Positions 43,056 through 53,900 of a stretch of DNA of 64,000 nucleotides are shown here, piece by piece. The notes under the pieces were generated by a model. It had not been told where the DNA came from and made no database searches. It saw only the letters and a program-made list of their open reading frames with translations. The stretch spans positions 62,001 through 126,000 of the forward strand of contig JAHHTH010000003.1 of the NCBI GenBank assembly GCA_020024755.1. Direction: 5' to 3'. The translations under genes were made by a program, and so were the position numbers. This DNA comes from Mycoplasmataceae bacterium (GTDB lineage Bacteria > Bacillota_I > Bacilli_A > Mycoplasmatales > Mycoplasmoidaceae). The number at the start of each line of letters is the position of its first letter. Positions within the stretch are counted from its first letter, which is position 1.

Positions 43056-45429
43056 GAAAATATTAGTTGTTGATAAATTAAACAAATATTTCACTAAATC
43101 AGGAAAACTAGTAAAAGTTCTTGATAATGTTTCATTTGATGTTTATGAAAAAGATTTCCTTGGAATTATTGGTGAATCAGGATCTGGAAAATCTACTACA
43201 GGAAAATGTATTATCAGATTATATTCTTCTTCATCTGGCAACATTATTTTTGATGACATTATTATTAACCAAGATAAAATGTCTAGAAGTTCAAAACGTT
43301 GACTATACCAAAATATGTCAATGGTATTCCAAGACCCAATGTCTTCTTTAAATGGACGTAAAAATATCTTATCAATTATTTCAGAACCATTAATCATCAA
43401 TGGTACTGTTAAAAAAGAAGTTAATGAAGTTATTAAGCAACATAAGCTTATTAACCCATTCTTCCAAAATACATATAAATGACAGGATTACAATCTTTCA
43501 AAAGAATATGTATTGCCTTTTATAAATTCAAATATTGAAAACATTAAAGAAGGTATAAATAAAATTGGTTCTGTAAATGGAACTGAACTTCGTGATCTTA
43601 AAGAAATTAGAGATATTCTAGTCGATATTGAATCTAGTTATAAATCAACATTAAAAGATCTTAATGAATTTGTTTATTACATCAAGTTAATGTATAAGTT
43701 TAACTATGAAAACTTTATGAAGGATAAACTTCACAAAACTGAAATTGATTATAGACATGCTAGTGAAGAACTTGAATATGAAGAAAAATTAAAAGATGCT
43801 CCAGAAAGTTATTGAGAACTTGATAAACAATTAAAAGCTTTAGAATCTGAATACAATGAATATTTAAATGATACTAATCTTAAATATAAGCAACAAAACT
43901 ATAATAGATTAAGATCAATTAAATCAAGATATACATCAGAATTAAAATCACTAAAGCAAAACTCAATACTAACAGAATCTATTACAGAAAACATTCAATA
44001 TAGAACTGATATTTTAGTTTTAAATGATACATTACAAGCAATTAAATCTTTAAGCAAAGAATTATATGTTGATGAAAATCAAATTGAAGAATTTTCAAAT
44101 TATATTAACTCTAGAATTAAAACAAAATATGATGTTCTATCTAAAGAAATTTCTAGACTTGGAAAATTAAGTGAAGACATTGATAAGTTATCTCTAAAAG
44201 ATGTTCCAGAAGAAACAATTAAAGCTAAGTTTGTTGAATATAAAACTTTATATGATGAAGTAACTAAAGTTCAAGATACTTTAAGAGATACTGACTTCTT
44301 AGTAGAAGATCCAAAAGTTAAGAAATTGGTAGATGATATTGAAACAGCTTCTGCTATGAAGAAGTATGAAGTTAAATCAACAATAAGAGACTATGAATAC
44401 CAAATTCAAAAATTAAAAGACAAAATGGATGTAATCAAATCACGTTTTGTTAAAAATCATACACCTCGTGATGAAGAATATGAAAATGTTAAAAAGATCT
44501 TTGAACAGGCAAAAACAAACCGTGAATGCTGAATGGATGAAGATAATGAATTCTTTAATACTCAAAGACTTCCTCTAATTAAAGAACAAGAACAATTAAT
44601 CAAAAACAAGATTAATGAATTCTATGATTTACAAACTCAATTAAAGAAACTTGTAAAAGAAAAATTAAATGTAATTGTAAAAGCAAATAAACAAGAAAAG
44701 AAAAATGCTAACGACTTTGAAATTGTAGAACGTGAAATCAAAATTAAGTGATTAACAATTGATGCAATTAACTTTGAAGTTGAAACATATTTAGATGATG
44801 TACAAATTTATAGAAGATTAAGATCTACTAAAAAAACAGTTTTATATTCTCAATTCAACAAATTAAAAAATTCATTAATTAGATCATATGTTTATAATGC
44901 TCTAGAAGAAGTTGGTTTAAAGAATGAACATGCATATCGTTACCCTCATGAATTCTCTGGTGGTCAAAGACAAAGAATTGTTATTGCTAGAGCTTTAATT
45001 TCTAAACCAAAATTAGTTATTGCAGATGAACCAATTTCAGCATTAGATGTTTCTATTCAAGCGCAAGTAATTAATATCATGAAATCTCTAGCAAATAAAT
45101 ATGGTATTACATTCTTATTCATTGCTCACGATTTATCAATGGTTAGATATACATCAAACAGATTAATCATCCTTCATAAAGGTAAAATTGTTGAAAAGGG
45201 TAATACTGATGAAGTGTTTGGAAACCCAATTCACCCATATACTAAATCACTAATTAAAGCTTCACCTGAATTAAGTAAGATTCATATCGATTTAGCTTCA
45301 TTTAGTTCTAAATTAGATTATGATAAAGATTACTCTCCAAACAATGCTCCAGAATTCTATCCAGTGCCTAATGAAAAAGAACACTTTGTTTATGCAACTG
45401 AAAGCCAATTTAAAAAATGAGTAAAATAG
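43045..45429 (+). CDS. oppF: Oligopeptide transporter ATPase OppF with a long coiled-coil insertion
   Basis: 794 residues. Walker A GESGSGKSTTGKCI and Q-loop MVFQDPMSSLNGRKNI are near the start, but the signature FSGGQRQR and Walker B VIADEPISALDV come only after about 540 further residues. The insert between them is almost wholly charged and helical, rich in Glu, Lys, Leu and Asn, a coiled coil. The end is the usual FIAHDLSMVRY and HPYTKSLIKASPE. Large insertions at this place are known from mycoplasma OppF (M. pneumoniae OppF is of similar size), so this is a mollicute trait. The function of the insertion is unknown. Confidence 0.92.
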
Positions 45430-45980
45430 ATTCAACTAAAGGTTTTAAAAAAGGTTATGAAGTCAATAAAATAATGTCTGATAACCAATTAAATAAAAAG
45501 TTTAGTAAGGCTACAAAAAAACAAGATAAAGCCAAAAGTTATCCTAATGGTATGATTCCATTTGGATGTCTTTTGCTTTTTTATTTAATATTTCTTATTG
45601 TTAGTTTATCTGTTATGGCCGCTAAAGATCATGTACTTATAAAAAACTTTTGACATACAAGTGTATTATCTTGTGGTATGGCTTATTTACTAATGAATGT
45701 ATTATGAGCAATTGGTAGAACAGGATTCTTAAGCAATGCCGGTTATAGTTTAATGAAATTTGGAAGGTTTGTTAGATTTAATGAACTAAGACAGAAGATA
45801 GATCGTTTTATTGAAAATCCTGCAGTAGAAGATGTAGAAACTCCATACGAATATAAAGAGTTCATTGGTGAGAGAAAAAAATATACAAAGAAATGATTTA
45901 TTATATCTCTTTCAACTAGTGGAGCTATAGCTGCTATTAGCTTAATAATATATTTTATTGCCCAATATACTATTCGATAA
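45417..45980 (+). CDS. Small membrane protein, DUF3899-like
   Basis: 187 residues; overlaps the end of oppF by 13 bases, so it belongs to the opp operon. A basic N-terminus of 45 residues is followed by helices near 48-70, 82-98 and 160-183. AIGRTGFLSNAGYSLMKFGRF resembles the conserved core of DUF3899 membrane proteins, whose role is unknown. One TGA-coded Trp. The last 14 or so bases of the gene fall in one of two 47-bp direct repeats, so its C-terminus may have been altered by that rearrangement. Confidence 0.6.
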
Positions 45981-46013
45981 TAAATTCACCATCTATGATT
46001 TGTGATTTTCTTT
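45967..46013. repeat. 47-bp direct repeat, left copy
   Basis: Matches 46772-46818 at 45 of 47 positions. It begins ATACTATTC and ends GATTTTCTTT, and copies the 3' end (including the stop codon) of the gene at 46775-47446. The AbiEi-like gene lies between the two copies. Confidence 0.88.
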
Positions 46014-46020
46014 AATCACA

Positions 46021-46626
46021 TTATCCATTTATCACAATACCTCTAGATTCGATTGTTTCTTTTGTTATATTGAACTTATTACAGTAATCTAGAAATTGTA
46101 GTTTATTCTTTTCGCAGTTATTAAAATCGTCAATTGCTTTTATAGCAAATTCACTAAAATCTTTGTTTTTAATAATGTTGATAATTACCCTATTGAAGTT
46201 GTAAGTTTTGATTCTATTTCCAAAGTTATTGATCACTTCAATCACACCTATTTCAAATAGATTACTCTTATATTGTCTAATATTAAGTTTTTCTTTTCTG
46301 TTTATTTTTGTATTATATGGTACAGCTACATCATATCTATATGGAATAAATTGAGTTTCATTAATAGCACTAAGGGCAGCAATTCTATCAAAAACTATAT
46401 TTTTATTTTTATATTGTAAATATCACATTTCATCAAAAATTGTATTTCTATCATTAGTGTATACTCCGTCAACAAGTTTGGAAAGGATCCCTTTTAGGAC
46501 CATTCTTTTAAGATAGTTTTTATCAACTTGATTTTCCTTACAATCTTTGTAAGTGACAATACTATTATTTTTTTGGCAAATATTAAGAATTAGTTTTTCC
46601 TTTTCATTAAGTTTTTGACTTTGCAT
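46021..46626 (-). CDS. AbiEi-like antitoxin/transcriptional regulator (orphan)
   Basis: 201 residues after joining the frame across one TGA. The N-terminus KLILNICQKNNSIVTYKDCKENQVDKNYLKRMVLKGILSKLVDGVYTN is the winged-helix start of AbiEi-type antitoxins (helix-turn-helix, then the G-V-Y beta hairpin); FDRIAALSAINETQFIPYRYDVAVPYNTKI and FEIGVIEVINNFGNRIKTYNFNRVIINIIKNKDF follow the family pattern of type IV systems. AbiEi normally partners a nucleotidyltransferase toxin (AbiEii) and represses its own operon. No AbiEii gene is next to it, so it is an orphan. Tandem repeats 51 bp upstream are a possible operator. Flanking 47-bp repeats suggest acquisition. Confidence 0.78.
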
Positions 46627-46677
46627 TTTGTCCCCTTTTTACTTATAAAAATTTTATCAAAAAGATAGTGATAATTA

Positions 46678-46731
46678 ATAAATTGAAATCTATTACTTTC
46701 AGTTATAAATTGAAATCTATTACTTTCAGTT
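46678..46731. repeat. Two tandem 27-bp repeats upstream of the AbiEi-like gene
   Basis: Two identical units (46678-46704, 46705-46731) begin ATAAATTGAAATC. Each contains the inverted arms TGAAA and TTTCA, 8 bp apart. The position 50-105 bp before the start codon fits an autoregulatory operator; AbiEi proteins are known to bind inverted repeats in their own promoters. Confidence 0.75.
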
Positions 46732-46771
46732 ATTTGAAACATAATAATGACAAAATTTTAAATTCTAATTA

Positions 46772-46818
46772 ATACTATTCAATAATAAATTCACCATCTA
46801 TTATTTGTGATTTTCTTT
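46772..46818. repeat. 47-bp direct repeat, right copy (3' end of the downstream gene)
   Basis: The presumed original copy: it is the coding end of the membrane-protein gene 46775-47446 (KSQIIDGEFIIE plus stop). The other copy lies 805 bp to the left. Confidence 0.88.
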
Positions 46819-47446
46819 TTTGTTTTAATCTTGTTCTAGTTGCAATGATAGCAATTGAAACTACTAAGATTACTCCAAGAATAACTGGACCCATAAAGAT
46901 CAATCAAGTAAATTGAGCTCAATCTGCATCTTCAAATCCGTCCATGATTAAGTCGTATTTTTTTTCATATGGTTTTTGAGTTTTTGAATCTCAGATATTC
47001 ATAATTACAAATGAAACATTTACACCAGTAGGTCCATTGATGATATTAAAAGAATCTTTTTTTAGATTCGCTTCAAAACTAGAAGCACTTAATGTAGAAC
47101 CAAAGAAGCTTTGCATGTTTTTTAACATAATTGCTTTAACTTGAGATTTTGTTACATCAAGTGATTTATATGTCTTTTCAACATGGATGTTAGGTAGTCT
47201 ACTAATATTGAATAATGGAATTCTTGATGGGAAATCTGGGTTATATCCTTGTAAAATAGGTAAACTGATGTAGATATTGTTATCTGTAGGTGTGTCTGTA
47301 GTGGCAGCTTGTTCTACCAATAAAGGGGTACTAGACTCTAATTTATTCTTGTACGCTAAAGTATAACTTGTAACTCCTACGGAAGATACAAGTAATATAG
47401 GGAATATTGTAAATTTAGTTCATTTTACTCTTTTGCTTTTATTCAT
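46775..47446 (-). CDS. Membrane protein with extracytoplasmic domain, unknown
   Basis: 223 residues, start 'GAGATG'. A basic start and helix near residues 11-30 (FTIFPILLVSSVGVTSYTLA) are followed by about 155 extracytoplasmic residues and a second helix near 187-208 (GPVILGVILVVSIAIIATRTR), then a basic tail KQKRKSQIIDGEFIIE. This is a bitopic or signal-plus-anchor layout, perhaps a surface protein. I do not recognise the family. The last 47 bp are duplicated beyond the AbiEi-like gene. The start is 113 bp from the divergent rpsF promoter region. Confidence 0.68.
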
Positions 47447-47479
47447 CTCAAAAATAAATAAGATTCATATAAATTATAG

Positions 47480-47485
47480 TATAAT
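47480..47485 (+). promoter_or_regulatory. -10 element of the rpsF operon
   Basis: TATAAT in ATAGTATAATTTACATG. It precedes the rpsF start codon by about 75 bases, leaving room for a structured leader. Confidence 0.55.
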
Positions 47486-47509
47486 TTACATGTTTAATAA
47501 AAACTTTAT

Positions 47510-47559
47510 TAGACCCACTTGTCCTGGTAATGGACTTTATCCGAAAGAGGGAGAGAGAT
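47510..47559 (+). promoter_or_regulatory. Possible S6:S18-binding leader of rpsF
   Basis: GTCC-TGGTAAT-GGAC forms a short stem, followed by CCGAAAGAGG before the GGGAGAGAG ribosome binding site. The CCG triplet next to a hairpin resembles the S6:S18 RNA motif that lets the protein pair repress its own operon in other bacteria. The match is by eye only. Confidence 0.35.
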
Positions 47560-48126
47560 ATGGCAAAATACGAAATTATGTTAGTTGTATCTGGATCTAT
47601 TGATGAAAAAGCAGCTGCTAAAGTTGCTGGAGAAGTAACAACTTCAATTAAAGATTGCAAGGCTAAAGTTACTGAATATGGATCTAAACAATTAGCTTAC
47701 AAAATTAAAAATGATACAACTGGTTATTACTTTCAATACAACTTTGACTGTACATCACCAGCTGCTATTGCTGAAGTAAGACGTTTATGTAACATTAACA
47801 AAAACGTTTTAAGATCATTAATCATTAATTTAGAAAAAGATTATGGATACAGAGCTTCTGTAAACCCTAAAAAGGTTGAAAGAAATAAAAAGACTGCAGA
47901 AATCCATGCTCAAAAGAAAGCTGAAATCGAAAAGATGAAAGCTGCTAGAGATGCTGAAAGAGCAGGAAAAGCTCCTGTTGAAGCTGAAGTAGAAGCTAAA
48001 CCAGCTGCAAAAACTACTAGAGCTAAAAAGGAAACTTCAGTTGAAACTTCAACTGAAACTAAAAAACCTGCTGCTAAAAAAACAACAACTAAAAAAGCAG
48101 ACTCTGAAAAAACAACAAAGAAGTAG
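47560..48126 (+). CDS. rpsF: Ribosomal protein S6 with long basic tail
   Basis: 188 residues, about twice the usual 95-100. The first 100 residues are S6 (YEIMLVVSG, YGSKQLAYKIKNDTTGYYFQYNFD, INKNVLRSLIINLE). The rest is a low-complexity tail of Lys, Ala, Glu and Thr (AKKTTTKKADSEKTTKK). Such tails are known in mycoplasma ribosomal proteins; S6 sits at the platform of the 30S subunit next to S18, encoded two genes on. ATG 47560 is chosen over an upstream in-frame start because of the purine-rich GGGAGAGAG. Confidence 0.93.
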   Translation: MAKYEIMLVVSGSIDEKAAAKVAGEVTTSIKDCKAKVTEYGSKQLAYKIKNDTTGYYFQYNFDCTSPAAIAEVRRLCNINKNVLRSLIINLEKDYGYRASVNPKKVERNKKTAEIHAQKKAEIEKMKAARDAERAGKAPVEAEVEAKPAAKTTRAKKETSVETSTETKKPAAKKTTTKKADSEKTTKK

Positions 48127-48133
48127 TTAATTT

Positions 48134-48613
48134 ATGAACAAGGTAATTTTATTAGGTTTCTTAGCACAAGATCCTGTTGCAAGAGAATTTCCAGAAAAGA
48201 ATTTAGTTACATCTAATTTTTCAGTTGCTGTTAGTGACTCTAGAAATTACAATGTATCTTATTTCTTCAATTGTGTGGCTTGAAATCAAACAGCTGATTA
48301 TGTAAATTCTTCATTACATAAAGGTGACTTTGTTGTAGTTGATGGAAGACTAACAAATAGATCTTACATTAACAAAGCTGGTCAAAAGGTTTATGTAACT
48401 GAAGTAGTAGTTGAAACAATTAGAAACCTTGGATCTAAAAGAGCTAGAGAAGCTAATGCTGAAATGAGTGGTGAAGAAAAAGTTAATGTTGATGATTTAT
48501 TATCACAAACTAAATCAACACCAACAAAACCATTAGCAATCTCAGATGAAGATGTTGAATCTGCTATTGAAGACGACAAATCATCAATAGTTGATTGAGA
48601 CGACATGGAATAG
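48134..48613 (+). CDS. ssb: Single-stranded DNA-binding protein
   Basis: 159 residues. MNKVILLGFLAQDPVAREF, FSVAVSDS, NYNVSYFFNCVAWNQTADYV and GDFVVVDGRLTNRSY are the OB-fold strands of bacterial SSB; the Trp is UGA-coded. The C-terminal tail is acidic and ends VDWDDME, not the canonical DDIPF tip, so docking of partner proteins may differ. It binds ssDNA in replication and repair. It sits between rpsF and rpsR in the rpsF-ssb-rpsR arrangement. Confidence 0.93.
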
Positions 48614-48622
48614 GAGAAAATT

Positions 48623-48853
48623 ATGTCATTCAATAACAAAAAAAGAGCTAAAAAAAGATACTGCAGTTTATGTTCTAAAGGGATTGCACATGTTGACTAT
48701 AAAGATGTGGAATTATTAAAAAGATATTTAAACCAATCAAACAAAATTTCACCTAAGAGAACAACTGGATGCTGTACTAAGCACCAAAGAGCAGTTGCAA
48801 ATGCTATTAAGAGAGCAAGAATCATTGCTTTATTACCATTCGTAACTGAATAA
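48623..48853 (+). CDS. rpsR: Ribosomal protein S18
   Basis: 76 residues, with AGGAGAA before the ATG. YCSLCSKGIAHVDYKDVELLKRYLNQSNKISPKRTTGCCTKHQRAVANAIKRARIIALLPFV is the full S18 core. The Cys pair CSLC and the later CC are the zinc-type ligand set found in Cys-containing S18. It pairs with S6 in the small subunit. Confidence 0.97.
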   Translation: MSFNNKKRAKKRYCSLCSKGIAHVDYKDVELLKRYLNQSNKISPKRTTGCCTKHQRAVANAIKRARIIALLPFVTE

Positions 48854-48886
48854 TAGTTCAGTAAACTAAATTTGGGAGGTTAACTT

Positions 48887-49324
48887 ATGAAAGTAATATT
48901 ATTAGAAGATGTACCAAATTTAGGTAAAAAGAATGATTTAGTTGAAGTAAATGATGGTTACGCTAAAAACTTTTTATTCAAAAAGAAATTAGCGGTTCCT
49001 AATACTGAAACTAGTGTAAAGAGATTAAATCAAGATCTTGAACACGAACAAGAATTATATCAAGAAGGTGTATATGAAGCTGAACTTCTAAAAAAGAAGT
49101 TAGAATCATTATCACCAACTTTTTATCTAAATTCAAATCATGGAAATGCTTTTGGAGAAGTTAGTGCAAAGCATTTAATTGATGAAATTAATAAAGAAGA
49201 AAAACTTATAAACAAATACATGCTAAGTGAAAAAGGATGAGGTTTAGGACCACATAAAGTAAAAATCCAAGTTCACAAAGATGTTGTTGCTATTGTTAGT
49301 ATAAATGTTTTGGAGAAGAAATAG
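48887..49324 (+). CDS. rplI: Ribosomal protein L9
   Basis: 145 residues. MKVILLEDVPNLGKKNDLVEVNDGYAKNFLFKKKLAV is the conserved N-terminal RNA-binding domain, followed by a long helix and the C-terminal domain with FGEVSAKHLIDEI and KVKIQVHKDVVAIVSINVL. It lies at the L1-stalk base of the 50S subunit. Behind GGGAGGT; 3 bases before dnaB. Confidence 0.95.
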
Positions 49325-49327
49325 GAA

Positions 49328-50704
49328 ATGGAATTAGTTAATAATCCACATGATAGTAAGACTACTGAAGGAATAGAAAGATTAGTTCTAGCAATTATGT
49401 TAATGGATCCTGAATGTGTTCCTCAAGCAATTGCAAGACTAGAATCTAAACACTTTACTAAGCCTGAACATAAGGCTTTATTCCGTAAGATTTTTGAATA
49501 TTATCAAGCTAAGAATTCAATGGACGCAAATCTATTGATATCATTTATTGCTAATGACAAAGACCAAGTTATTACTAACCCTTCAGAACTTATTTATAGT
49601 TTACTACCTTACTATACAAACTCTTATGACTTAGACGAATACATTGAAGTTATTTTAATGGAAGCAACTATTAGAGAATTAAGAGCATTTGGTAAGAGTT
49701 TAGAAGAAGTAAATGTTGATTATTATTCATATGATGACGATGTTTGAAATATCCAAAAGAGTTTTCTAAATATTATCAATTCTCGTTCTTCATCTACTAT
49801 CTTGACTACAAAAGATGTAACTAAAAGATTTATGGATCGTTTAGAAAAGATCAAAGAACAAAGAGGAAAGATGACTGGAACCACAACAGGTTTTAGATCT
49901 GTTGATGAGTTTATGAATGGATTTCAACCAGGTGAATTAATTATTTTAGCTGCTCGTCCTTCCATTGGTAAAACTGCATTAGCACTAAATATGCTTTTAG
50001 CTGCAGCAAAGCAATGTAAACCAGATGAATGTGTTGTTGTGTTCTCACTTGAAATGGGATCAGAACAATTAATGGAAAGATTAATAAGTTCAGAAACAAA
50101 TATTAATTCTAAAGCTTTCAAAAAAGGTACATGAAATGATGATGATGAATTCTTGATTCATGAATGTATGAAGAGTATTGAAAGATTACCAATCTATTTT
50201 GAAGAATCTTCTAATATTTCAATCCTTGAAATCCAAACTAAATTAAAACAAATTAGTGCTCAAAAGAAAATTAAATTAGTAGTAATTGATTATCTACAAT
50301 TAGTTACTGGTTCAAAAGCAACTGGTGCAAACCGTCAAGTTGAAGTTGCTCAAATATCTAGAACTCTTAAATCATTAGCTAGAGATATTGAAGCACCAAT
50401 CATTTCAGTAGCTCAATTATCACGTAAAATAGAAGAACGTCGTGGTAATGATAAGAAATCAAAACCAATCTTATCTGACTTAAGAGAATCAGGTTCGATT
50501 GAACAAGATGCAGATATTGTTATTTTCTTAAACTATGATCGTGATGAAGTTGACGAAAAATCTTCTGATTCCAACACAAAACAATATATGGAAACTGTAG
50601 TAGTAGATTTCATTATTGCTAAGAACCGTTCAGGTGCTACAGGAGAACTTAAATTACTCTTTGAAAAACAATTTGGTAGATATTCTGATTACAACAATTA
50701 TTAA
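49328..50704 (+). CDS. dnaB: Replicative DNA helicase
   Basis: 458 residues. The N-terminal domain (LVLAIMLMDPECVPQAIARLESKHF, YYQAKNSMDANLLISFI) binds primase; the linker precedes the RecA-like motor with Walker A AARPSIGKTALALNML, Walker B LVVIDYLQLV, FSLEMGSEQLMER and the SDLRESGSIEQDADIVIFL end. Hexameric 5'-3' helicase of the replication fork. Final gene of the rpsF operon, as in M. genitalium (MG090-MG094). A terminator follows. Confidence 0.96.
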
Positions 50705-50715
50705 TACAAATAGTC

Positions 50716-50748
50716 GAAAAATGTGTCACAATTGATGGCACATTTTTC
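50716..50748 (+). terminator. Terminator after dnaB
   Basis: AAAAATGTG-t-C and G-g-CACATTTTT flank ACAATTGAT, ending in T5. Confidence 0.75.
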
Positions 50749-50913
50749 ATTGCCATCAAACTGAAAAATATTCAATTTAAAAGTATCATAAACAATTAAA
50801 ATTAAGCTGTCAATAATGACTCTAAAAATTTAATAAACAAAATAAGGATTATTTTGTTTATTTAAGTATATTTAACTATATAATTAATATTATTAGTTGG
50901 AGGTACATAAAAG

Positions 50914-53900
50914 ATGAAAAGAGCTATTAAGGAAAAGCTACTTAATTTGGTTACGTTTAACCCTATCGATTACTGTATTCATAGTAACGTAACTCAAAGA
51001 CATATTGATATTTCAAAATATGTTAATCACGATGCATTTATTGCATTCATGGAAGGTGAAAGCCAACAACTTGAAATTTCAGCAACAAGTGGTATTAGTG
51101 CATTTGAATCTGAATTAAAGGCATCACAATCAGTTGATGAATTTGTTTCAATTGTTCATAAGAATGGATTTAATATTACTGAAAATAGAATTAGAGAATT
51201 ATCAATGAATTTCTCTGAAGCTAAAAAGAAATCAATATCTTACTATGTTGATCAAATGAAAGCATTCAAGAGACAATTTATTACCTTAAATAGAACAGCT
51301 AATAATATTTATAATGACTCAACAGTTTGACCATTATATATTGCTTGAAGATTTGTTAAAGGTAAAGTAAATGACATTATCATTAAAGCGCCTTTAATTA
51401 TTTATAAAGTGGCTATAGTTGAAGAAGGAAGTAAACTATACATTAGAAAGCTTGAAGAAAATCCAATTGTTAACGAAAAGATTCAAATCGTTATGAATAA
51501 GGAATTCCCTTCAATCGCTACAAGCCAAGAATTATTTGCACACTTAGACTTCAATGGATATGTAGATAGATTTGAAAAGATGATTGGTTATAGATTAAAA
51601 AATGATAACCCTGATTTATTAATTAATTTCCAAATTCAAACTTCAAAAGCTATTGAAGAAACTTGCGATAGATTAGAAATCGAAAACTCAGCACTTATTG
51701 GAATCTTTGAACCAGGTGGTGGTGCATTAAAAGAAGACTTAAAAGCAATCATTGAAAGAGATGAAGATCCATTTGAATCTCAACTAGATGGAGAAGCTAA
51801 ACCAAATAAATTCTATGAAGATAAGATTTTGAATGATCCAACTTCAATTTTTGAAATTAACAAACCATTAAATATTTATCAAAAATATGCTGTTGCTTCA
51901 GCATTAAGTCAATCTACACTTATTTATGGTCCTCCAGGAACAGGTAAATCAGAAGTTATTGCAAATATTATTTCAAATGCATTAATCAAAGGTAAAACAA
52001 CATTAATGGTTTCTGAAAAGAAAGCTGCTCTTGAAGTTTTAACTAAGAGAATTAGTTCATTAAGTCAATTTGCATTATACTTATATGATTCAAACGACAA
52101 AGAAGGATTCTATAAAAAGATTGATAGCTTAAATGCAAAGTTAGGAACTCAATGATACCGTGAATCTTCACGTAGTAGTAAAGCTCCTAGCTTAGAACCA
52201 ATCAAATTTAGTAAAGAAGAATTATTGTTTGTTAAGAACTATCAAGAATGATATTCAGAATTAAACAGATTAGTAAACAAACACTGAAAAGTAGAAGATT
52301 TTACTGATGGTATTCACAAACTTGATTACATTGATGCGCAAAGAATTAGACAAGAATTAGGTGAAGAACTATGTATCGAATGATTACAAACTAATAATAT
52401 TGAAGGATTCGGAACAACTTCATTATTAGATGCATTTGACCTAGTTTATAAATGTTCAGATTACAAATTCCCAAGTGTAGATGTATTCTTTGATGAACTA
52501 AACAAATTTAGAAAGTTTGTTAAGAAGTTTGGGTTATTAGAAGGTGAAGGTGATGATAAACCTACATCTGCTGATTTAGTAAAATACATTAATCACATCC
52601 AAAAGAAAATTGCTTTAAATAGAAAAGTAGTTGAAAGATATTTATTAGGTGGAAGTAAACTTGAAAACCAATTCATTAAATATCATGATTTTGTAAAACA
52701 ATACCAAGGCAAGAAATTAGAATCTTTCCTAGAAAAATCTTATAAGGAAAAGAAACAATTCTTAAACTTAGTGAATTCTTATTTAACATTCAAACAAAAT
52801 GTAATTGATAAAGATCCAACTCTTTCTTCATTACAACCTCAACAAATTATTGAAAAAATTAATGTTATTGATAAGTTTATTAATAAGTATAAAAAGATCT
52901 TTAGTCAAGGTGACTGATATGACTTCTTACTTAAAAATGCAAGTAAGCTAGAAAAGTTCATCCACTTATATGAATCAGCACCAAATCAAGAAATTTCAGA
53001 AGTTATCTTTGCAGAATTCATTATTAATTCTCAATTAATTATTAAGGCCGAAGAATCTAACTTAAACTTCAAACAAATTAAGTTTGTAGCTAAAGATGCT
53101 CCACAAATTATTCCGTTATTCAAAGAATTCATTGCTAGTATGGAACACTTAAACAATGACTACATTTATGAAATTACTCAATATAAAGATTTATTAAAAT
53201 ACGATGTAGAATTCTTAAAAGATTTAAAAGAAGTAGGAATTATTTTTGATCCAGAATATCAAGAAATTTTAAAGGAATGAAACTGAATTCACCTTGAATT
53301 TATTAGATACTTATATTTAAATCCAATCATTCCATTTGACTTTGATAAAATCCAACCAGTGATTTCTCTAATTACAACTAGAATTACAGATGATCAATTC
53401 AAAAAACTAAAAGTAATTTCATTATGAAATGATTTAGCTAAATCACCTCGTTTCACTGAATTAAAGGGTCAACACTTACAAGATATTATTACTCAATTAA
53501 AGAAAGAAGCTAATAGAAGTGCTAGCTTAATTGAAGAATTAATCTATAAGAAATACATTAATAACTTAAGAGTTTATTTAACCAAATTATCTAAAGACGA
53601 TAAGGATGAAGTGGCTAATGTATTAAGAATTGCTTCAAGTAACGCAAGACCTCCTGTAGGACAATTTGTTAAGAGATACTATAGAGCACTTAAGATTTTA
53701 TTCCCAATCTGAGTTGCTAGACCAGATAACGTGGCTGATATGATTCCATTAACACCAGGTGAATTTGATTATGGTATCTTTGATGAAGCATCTCAAATTT
53801 CAATTGAAAGAGCTTATCCAATTGTTTACCGTACAAACATTAAAGTTGTATCAGGTGATGACAAACAATTAAGACCAACATCTTTCTTCATGTCTAAAGT

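Noticed and set aside
45981..46818. Insertion sequence or transposon
   Set aside because: No transposase and no terminal inverted repeats lie between the 47-bp repeats, so I describe only a repeat-flanked gene.
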